From: Streptomyces cyaneus
GTDB lineage: Bacteria; Actinomycetota; Actinomycetes; Streptomycetales; Streptomycetaceae
Length of the DNA stretch: 64,000 nucleotides
Direction: 5' to 3'
Assembly (NCBI RefSeq): GCF_004028635.1
Contig: NZ_RQJW01000022.1
Coordinates: forward strand, 55,912-119,911
Positions 59,536-64,000 of this stretch are shown here, piece after piece; the stretch's first letter is position 1, and every line of letters begins with the position of its first letter. The notes below the pieces were generated by a model. It ran no database searches. It worked only from the letters and a program-made list of their open reading frames with translations, and was not told the origin of the DNA. A program made the translations under genes and the position numbers.

Positions 59536-60554
59536 GCGACCCGGGCCGGGAACCACTGCGCATCGGAGTACTGGGCGCGGCACGCATCACCGAGCTCTCC
59601 CTCGTCGGCCCGGCCCGGACGACCGGCCACCGCCTCGTGGCGGTGGCCGCGCGCGACCGGTCCCGCGCCGAGGCGTTCGCCGACGAGCACGACGTGGAGC
59701 GGGTGGTGGACTCCTACACCGACCTGCTCGCCGATCCCGAGGTCGAGGTCGTCTACAACCCGCTCGCCAACGGCCTGCACGGGCCGTGGAACCTCGCCGC
59801 CCTCGCGGCCGGCAAACATGTGCTGTCGGAGAAGCCGTCGGCGAGCAACGCCGAGGAGGCCGCCGAGGTTCGGGAGGCGGCCGCCAAGTCCGCAACCGTC
59901 TTCATGGAGGCGTTCCACTACCTCTTCCACCCGGTTACCCGCCGCCTGCACGAGATTCTGGAGAGCGGTGAACTCGGCGAGCTGCAGCGGGTGGAGACGC
60001 TGGTCGCCATTCCGGCGCCGGACGACTCGGACCCGCGCTGGTCGCTGACCCTCGCGGGCGGCGCCGTGATGGACCTCGGCTGCTACAGCCTGCACGCGGT
60101 GCGGATGCTCGCCCCCTGGGCGGGCGGTGCCCCGCGCCTCGTCCGCGCGCGGGGCGGCGAGCGGGCCGGGGCGCCCGGCGTCGACGAGTGGCTGGACGCC
60201 GAGCTGGAGTTCCCCGGCGGGGCGACCGCGTCGGCCCGCTGTCACATGGCGTACGGCGAGCTGGAGATGAGCTGCCGGATCGTCGGCTCCCGGGGCGAGG
60301 CGTTCGCGCCGAACTTCGTGCTGCCGCACCGCGACGACCGGGTCGTGGTGCGCACGGCCCAGGGCGAGCGGACGGAGCGGCTCGGCACGCGCTCGTCGTA
60401 CACCTACCAACTGGAGGCGCTCGCCGCGCACATACGCCGGGACGCCCCGCTCCCGCTGGACGCGGACGACGCGCTGGCGACGATGTCGCTGATCGACGAG
60501 TCCTACCGGGCGGCGGGCTTCGAGCCGCGTCCGCGTACGACGCTCGCGGGCTGA
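59532..60554 (+). CDS. Gfo/Idh/MocA-family oxidoreductase
   Basis: 340 residues. Start LRIGVLGAARITELSLVGPA, EKP motif (HVLSEKPSASNAEEAAEVRE), FHYLFHPVTRRLHEILESGE and the catalytic-domain GGAVMDLGCYSLHAVRMLAP. This pattern (GAARI and MDLGCYxLH) is nearer to the trans-dihydrodiol/1,5-anhydrofructose dehydrogenase branch than to IolG, so it probably acts on a different intermediate from its upstream neighbour. It overlaps that gene by four bases and is followed by a terminator. Confidence 0.92.
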   Translation: MSDPGREPLRIGVLGAARITELSLVGPARTTGHRLVAVAARDRSRAEAFADEHDVERVVDSYTDLLADPEVEVVYNPLANGLHGPWNLAALAAGKHVLSEKPSASNAEEAAEVREAAAKSATVFMEAFHYLFHPVTRRLHEILESGELGELQRVETLVAIPAPDDSDPRWSLTLAGGAVMDLGCYSLHAVRMLAPWAGGAPRLVRARGGERAGAPGVDEWLDAELEFPGGATASARCHMAYGELEMSCRIVGSRGEAFAPNFVLPHRDDRVVVRTAQGERTERLGTRSSYTYQLEALAAHIRRDAPLPLDADDALATMSLIDESYRAAGFEPRPRTTLAG

Positions 60555-60570
60555 CGCTCGGGCACGAAAA

Positions 60571-60599
60571 GAGGGCCGGGGAGATTCTCCCCGGCCCTC
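60571..60599. terminator. Bidirectional terminator hairpin
   Basis: Thirteen-base perfect arms (60571-60583 and 60587-60599) with a three-base loop, between convergent operons. GAAAA precedes it, giving a short T-run for the minus strand. Confidence 0.85.
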
Positions 60600-60635
60600 A
60601 GCCGTCCGCTCATGTCAGGGTGAGCCGACAGCAGG

Positions 60636-61661
60636 TCAATTCGCGTACAGCGCGGGCCTGTCGACGAGTTCCACGGCGACCCGGCCCCCTTCCTCCAACG
60701 CCCGTACGCCCGCCTCGCACACCGCCGCCACGGCGTACCCGTCCCACGCGCTGGGCCCGGTGACCTCGCCACGCCGGGTGGCGTCCACCCAGGCCTGGAC
60801 CTCACGGTCGTAGGCGTCGGCGAACCGCTCGATGTAGTCCTGGGCGATGATGCCGCCCCAGCGGCCGGCCGCGTTGGTGACCAGGGCGTGGCCGTCGCCG
60901 ACGCGGCCGGTGCCGCGTTCGCAGACGACCTCGGCCTGGACCTGGTAGCCGAAGCCGCAGTTGACGTAGATCTCGACGTCGACGATCGCGCCGCCGTCCG
61001 TCTCGAAGACCACGAACTGCGGGTCGCGGATGCCGTCCGGGGCGTTGTCGGACGGCGTCGGGGTCAGCACGGTGACGGCCGTGATCTCGTGGCCGAGCAG
61101 CCAGCGGGTCACGTCCATCTCGTGCGTCACGGAGTCGTTGATGAGCATCTCGGACGTCCAGCCGGGCGGGCTGGCGACATTGCGGTGCCGGTTGTGCAGC
61201 ATCAGGGGGCGGCCCAACTGGCCTGTCGCCAGCAGGGACTTGAGCTTCATGTACTCGGCGTCGTAGCGCCGCATGAAGCCCACCTGGACCCGGCGCCGGC
61301 CCAGCTTCTGCTCGGCCTCCAGGACCCGCAGCGCGGACGCCGCGTCGGGGGTGAGGGGCTTCTCGCACAGCACCGGCAGATCGTGCTCGAAGGCCGCGAG
61401 GAGCGCCGCCTCGTGGGCGGGGCCCGGTGAGGCGACGATCACCGCGTCGACGTCGGCCGACGCCATCGCGGCGGCCGGGTCGGTGTGGACGGTGCAGCCG
61501 TCGACGCGGGCCGCGACCGATTTGGCGCGTTCCGCGTCGACGTCCACGACGGCGGTCACCCGTGCGCCGCTGGTGACCTCCTGGATGCGGCGCACATGGT
61601 CCGCACCCATCTTTCCGGTACCGATGACTGCGACTCCGAGCGTGTGCGGACGCTGAGTCAT
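60636..61661 (-). CDS. iolG: Inositol 2-dehydrogenase (Gfo/Idh/MocA)
   Basis: 341 residues, close to the 344 of B. subtilis IolG. Rossmann start LGVAVIGTGKMGADHVRRIQ, EKP motif (LPVLCEKPLTPDAASALRVL), VGFMRRYDAEYMKLKSLLAT, the catalytic segment INDSVTHEMDVTRWLLGHEI (Asp and His as in IolG) and GYQVQAEVVCERGTGRVGD. It oxidises myo-inositol or a related cyclitol to an inosose with NAD. It is the last gene of the minus-strand transcript with an IolE-like isomerase and a sugar ABC transporter, supporting import and oxidation of inositol. Confidence 0.9.
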   Translation of the reverse strand: MTQRPHTLGVAVIGTGKMGADHVRRIQEVTSGARVTAVVDVDAERAKSVAARVDGCTVHTDPAAAMASADVDAVIVASPGPAHEAALLAAFEHDLPVLCEKPLTPDAASALRVLEAEQKLGRRRVQVGFMRRYDAEYMKLKSLLATGQLGRPLMLHNRHRNVASPPGWTSEMLINDSVTHEMDVTRWLLGHEITAVTVLTPTPSDNAPDGIRDPQFVVFETDGGAIVDVEIYVNCGFGYQVQAEVVCERGTGRVGDGHALVTNAAGRWGGIIAQDYIERFADAYDREVQAWVDATRRGEVTGPSAWDGYAVAAVCEAGVRALEEGGRVAVELVDRPALYAN

Positions 61662-61686
61662 GGTGATCGGCCGTCCTTTCGGGTCG

Positions 61687-62589
61687 TCAGGCGCCGCAGG
61701 ACCTCAGGAACTTACGGGTGCGCACCGCGATGGGCAGCGGCTTGTCCGGCTCGCACGGGTACATGTCCTGCTCGACGATCGCGAACAGGTCCACGTTCAG
61801 CTTCTGCGCGGCCTCCAGGACGGGACCCAACTCCGGTACACCGGCCGGTGGTTCGCACATCACGCCGCGCTGGACCGCGGGTCCGAACGGGATCTCGTTC
61901 TTCACCACGTCCGCGAGGATCTCCGGGTCGACCTGCTTGAGGTGCAGATAGCCGATGCGCTCGCCGTAGGTCTCGATCAGCTTGACGCTGTCGCCACCGC
62001 AGTAGGCGTAGTGACCGGTGTCCAGGCAGAGGTTGACCAGGTCGGAGTCGGTCGAGTCGAGGAAGCGCTCGACGTGGGCCTCGGTGTCGATGTGGGTGTC
62101 GGCGTGCGGGTGCACGACGATGTCGAGGCCGTAGGTCTCCTTCACCTCGTGCCCGAGCCGCTCCATGCCCTTGGTCAGGTGGGCCCACTGCTCGCCGGTG
62201 AGCTCCGGCGGCTCCAGGATCTCGGCGGTCTTGTCGTCCCGCCAGAAGGACGGGATGACGACCAGGTGCTTCGCCCCCATGGCCTGCGTGAGGGCGGCGA
62301 CCTCGCTGACGTGCGCCCAGGTGGACTCCCAGACGGAGGGGCCGCGGTGCAGGCCGGTGAAGACCGTGCCCGCCGACACCTTGAGGTTGCGCTTGTTCAC
62401 CTCGTTGGTGAGGCGGGCCGGGTCGGTCGGCAGATAGCCGTACGGGCCCAGCTCGATCCAGGGGTAGCCGGCCTCGGCGACCTCGTCGAGGAAGCGTTCC
62501 CAGGGCACCTGTACGGGGTCGTCGGGGAACCAGACGCCCCAGGAGTCCGGGGCCGAGCCGACCCGGATGCGGTCCAGCACAGGGGGCAT
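61687..62589 (-). CDS. Sugar phosphate isomerase/epimerase, IolE-like
   Basis: 300 residues, xylose-isomerase-like TIM barrel. The start IRVGSAPDSWGVWFPDDP is the characteristic IolE/inosose-dehydratase opening. Metal ligands are likely in ELGPYGYLP (Glu), VVHPHADTHIDT (His), LCLDTGHYAYCGGD (Asp, His) and IVEQDMYPCE (Glu). IolE dehydrates the inosose made by IolG; related enzymes epimerise ketoses. It lies two bases after the ABC ATPase gene and 25 before iolG. Confidence 0.88.
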   Translation of the reverse strand: MPPVLDRIRVGSAPDSWGVWFPDDPVQVPWERFLDEVAEAGYPWIELGPYGYLPTDPARLTNEVNKRNLKVSAGTVFTGLHRGPSVWESTWAHVSEVAALTQAMGAKHLVVIPSFWRDDKTAEILEPPELTGEQWAHLTKGMERLGHEVKETYGLDIVVHPHADTHIDTEAHVERFLDSTDSDLVNLCLDTGHYAYCGGDSVKLIETYGERIGYLHLKQVDPEILADVVKNEIPFGPAVQRGVMCEPPAGVPELGPVLEAAQKLNVDLFAIVEQDMYPCEPDKPLPIAVRTRKFLRSCGA

Positions 62590-62590
62590 G

Positions 62591-63499
62591 TCAGGACTTC
62601 CCTTCCGAGGACGCCACGGGTGCGGTGAGGTCTTTCTCTTCGGGGAGTTCCTCGACGTCGACGCCGCGTACCTGGCTCAACTCGTGCTTGAGTGCGGCCA
62701 GTTCGGTGCCGCCGGCCATGTGGTTGGTGAGCTCTTCGAGGCTGACCTCGTCACGGGAGGCGTTGAGCTCCATGGTGCCCAGGCGCAGGACGCTGAAGTG
62801 GTCGCCGACCATGTAGGCGTGGTGGGGGTTGTGGGTGATGAAGATGACGCCCAGGCCCTTCTCGCGGGCGGCGGCGATGTACTTCAGCACGACACCGGAC
62901 TGCTTGACGCCGAGGGCGGCGGTGGGCTCGTCCAGGATCAGCACGCGGGCGCCGAAGTAGACGGCGCGGGCGATGGCCACGCACTGGCGCTGGCCGCCGG
63001 AGAGGGTGCCGATGGGCTGCTCGAGGTCGTCGAGGACGATGCCCATGTTGCGCAGTTCCTCGTCGGCGGTCTTCTTCATCTTCTCGATGTCGAGACGGCG
63101 CAGTGGCCAGGGGCCCTTGGTCATCTCGGAGCCGAGGAAGAAGTTGCGCCAGACCGGCATCAGGGGGACCACGGCGAGGTCCTGGTAGACGGTGGCGATG
63201 CCCTTGTCGAGGGCTTCACGCGGGGTGGAGAACCGCACCGGTTCGCCGTCGACGAGGAACTCGCCCTCGGTGTGCTGGTGCAGCCCCGAGATGATTTTGA
63301 TGAGGGTGGACTTGCCCGCGCCGTTGTCGCCGAGGACACAGGTGACCTGGCTGGGGAACACCTTCAGGTCGACGCCGTGCAGGGCACGGATGTTGCCGTA
63401 GGACTTGCCTGCCGACCGCAGTTCGACGACCGCCGTGTCCTTGTCGGGGACCTTGTCCTCGAGGATGGCGCCGTGGGTGCCGGTTCCGTTGGTTGTCAT
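62591..63499 (-). CDS. Sugar ABC transporter ATP-binding protein (single NBD, FrcA-like)
   Basis: 302 residues from an ATG at 63499 with a perfect GGAGGTGA ribosome site. Only one nucleotide-binding domain is present, unlike RbsA/MglA with two: Walker A GDNGAGKST, signature LSGGQRQCVAIARAVYFGAR, Walker B VLILDEPTAALGVKQSGVVL and H-loop FITHNPHHAYMV. The DNGAGKSTLIK and AALGVKQ wording is typical of the ribose/fructose/inositol CUT2 group. A 40-residue acidic tail follows. It is coupled to the permease gene upstream. Confidence 0.93.
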   Translation of the reverse strand: MTTNGTGTHGAILEDKVPDKDTAVVELRSAGKSYGNIRALHGVDLKVFPSQVTCVLGDNGAGKSTLIKIISGLHQHTEGEFLVDGEPVRFSTPREALDKGIATVYQDLAVVPLMPVWRNFFLGSEMTKGPWPLRRLDIEKMKKTADEELRNMGIVLDDLEQPIGTLSGGQRQCVAIARAVYFGARVLILDEPTAALGVKQSGVVLKYIAAAREKGLGVIFITHNPHHAYMVGDHFSVLRLGTMELNASRDEVSLEELTNHMAGGTELAALKHELSQVRGVDVEELPEEKDLTAPVASSEGKS

Positions 63500-63504
63500 T
63501 CGGG

Positions 63505-64000
63505 TCACCTCCGGGTCGCCGTGCGCTGGACCCACAGATTGATGAGGACGGCGCCGAGGAGCATCACGCCGAGGAAGGCCTTGAACCAGTCCGGGTTCCA
63601 GCCGGCGTAGACGATGCCCTGCTGCACCATGCCGAACATGAAGGCGCCGAAGACCGGGCCGATCGCCGAACCGGCGCCGCCGGTCAGCAGACAGCCGCCG
63701 ATGACGGCCGCGGCGATGTAGATGAGCTCCTGGCCCACACCCTCACCGGACTGCACGGTGTTGAACGAGAACAGCTGGTGCATGCCGACGAACCAGGCAC
63801 CGAACCCGACCAGCATGAACAGCGAGATCTTGGTGAAGGTCACCGGCACACCGACCGCGCGGGCGCTGCCCTGGTTGCCGCCGACCGCGAAGATCCAGTT
63901 GCCGTACTTCGTGCGCAGCAGCACCCAGGTCGCCAGCGCCGCGAAGACCAGCCACCACACCACGGTGACCTTCACCTGCACACCGCCGACGTCGAAGGAC
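63505..64000 (-). CDS. Sugar ABC transporter permease, CUT2/RbsC-like (partial, cut by window end)
   Basis: The frame is open from base 64000 to the stop at 63505; at least 165 C-terminal residues are visible. Hydrophobic helices (VVWWLVFAALATWVLL, FTKISLFMLVGFGAWFVGM, QELIYIAAAVIGGCLLTGGA and FLGVMLLGAVLINLWV) and the CUT2 loop KYGNWIFAVGGNQGSARAVG identify a BPD_transp_2-type permease as in RbsC. The binding-protein gene is presumably beyond the window. Five bases separate it from the ATPase gene. Confidence 0.93.
   Translation of the reverse strand, partial: SFDVGGVQVKVTVVWWLVFAALATWVLLRTKYGNWIFAVGGNQGSARAVGVPVTFTKISLFMLVGFGAWFVGMHQLFSFNTVQSGEGVGQELIYIAAAVIGGCLLTGGAGSAIGPVFGAFMFGMVQQGIVYAGWNPDWFKAFLGVMLLGAVLINLWVQRTATRR

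Overview
The window looks like Streptomyces or a close actinomycete relative. G+C is very high with almost universal G/C at third codon positions, GTG starts and four-base ATGA/GTGA overlaps are common, and the regulators and sulfur leader peptides are of streptomycete type. Species and replicon position cannot be told from the sequence alone.

Layout. (1) 1-7564: a protease-centred cluster with an ECF-like sigma factor (cut by the window edge), a subtilase, a TPR-CHAT cysteine protease, a LuxR-type ATPase regulator and an astacin-like metallopeptidase. None of the three proteases has a visible export signal. (2) 7679-12504: a WYL regulator with a perfect operator-like palindrome, a small orphan protein, a Tat-exported bicovalent flavin oxidase, a methyltransferase and a glutathione-transferase-like enzyme. 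(3) 12604-36599: a large organosulfur island. It holds four short leader peptides of the sulfur-assimilation type (RRHIDL/HVDL core, Cys codons near the stop), an Rrf2 regulator without Fe-S cysteines, a LysR regulator, and the sulfone/sulfonate set sfnG, DszC-like, ssuE, sfnB, ssuD, DszC-like. It also holds a nine-gene operon pairing a polar-amino-acid ABC importer with three FMN-dependent monooxygenases and a GNAT acetyltransferase, a divergent second permease plus a large FAD protein, and ssuABC. (4) 36662-44680: a poorly coding stretch, an alginate lyase, a Ser/Thr kinase facing an FHA protein, a P-loop protein coupled to a degenerate ABC exporter, and a tRNA-Pro(GGG). (5) 44853-46242: an esterase and a repeat-bearing membrane protein. 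(6) 46420-52152: a GntR-controlled operon for aromatic acid catabolism through 4-oxalomesaconate. (7) 52250-64000: two LacI-controlled sets of Gfo/Idh/MocA dehydrogenases, a PhyH dioxygenase, an SDR, an IolE-like isomerase and a sugar ABC transporter cut by the window end.

How the genes fit together. In region 3, SfnG with a DszC/MsuC-type enzyme and SsuD would take dimethyl sulfone through methanesulfinate and methanesulfonate to sulfite, with SsuE supplying FMNH2 and SsuABC importing sulfonates. The neighbouring operon (two binding proteins, two permeases, one ATPase, GNAT, NtaA-type monooxygenase, with LysR and Rrf2 nearby) matches the composition of the Bacillus tcyJKLMN/snaA/cmoJ and yxe systems for S-modified cysteines. 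Region 6 can convert a ring-cleaved trihydroxy acid to pyruvate and oxaloacetate. Region 7 reads as polyol or modified-inositol catabolism.

The least described features are the TPR-CHAT/subtilase/sigma cluster, the candidate S-modified-cysteine operon, and the P-loop/degenerate-ABC pair. All functions are inferred from sequence reading only; no database search was run.
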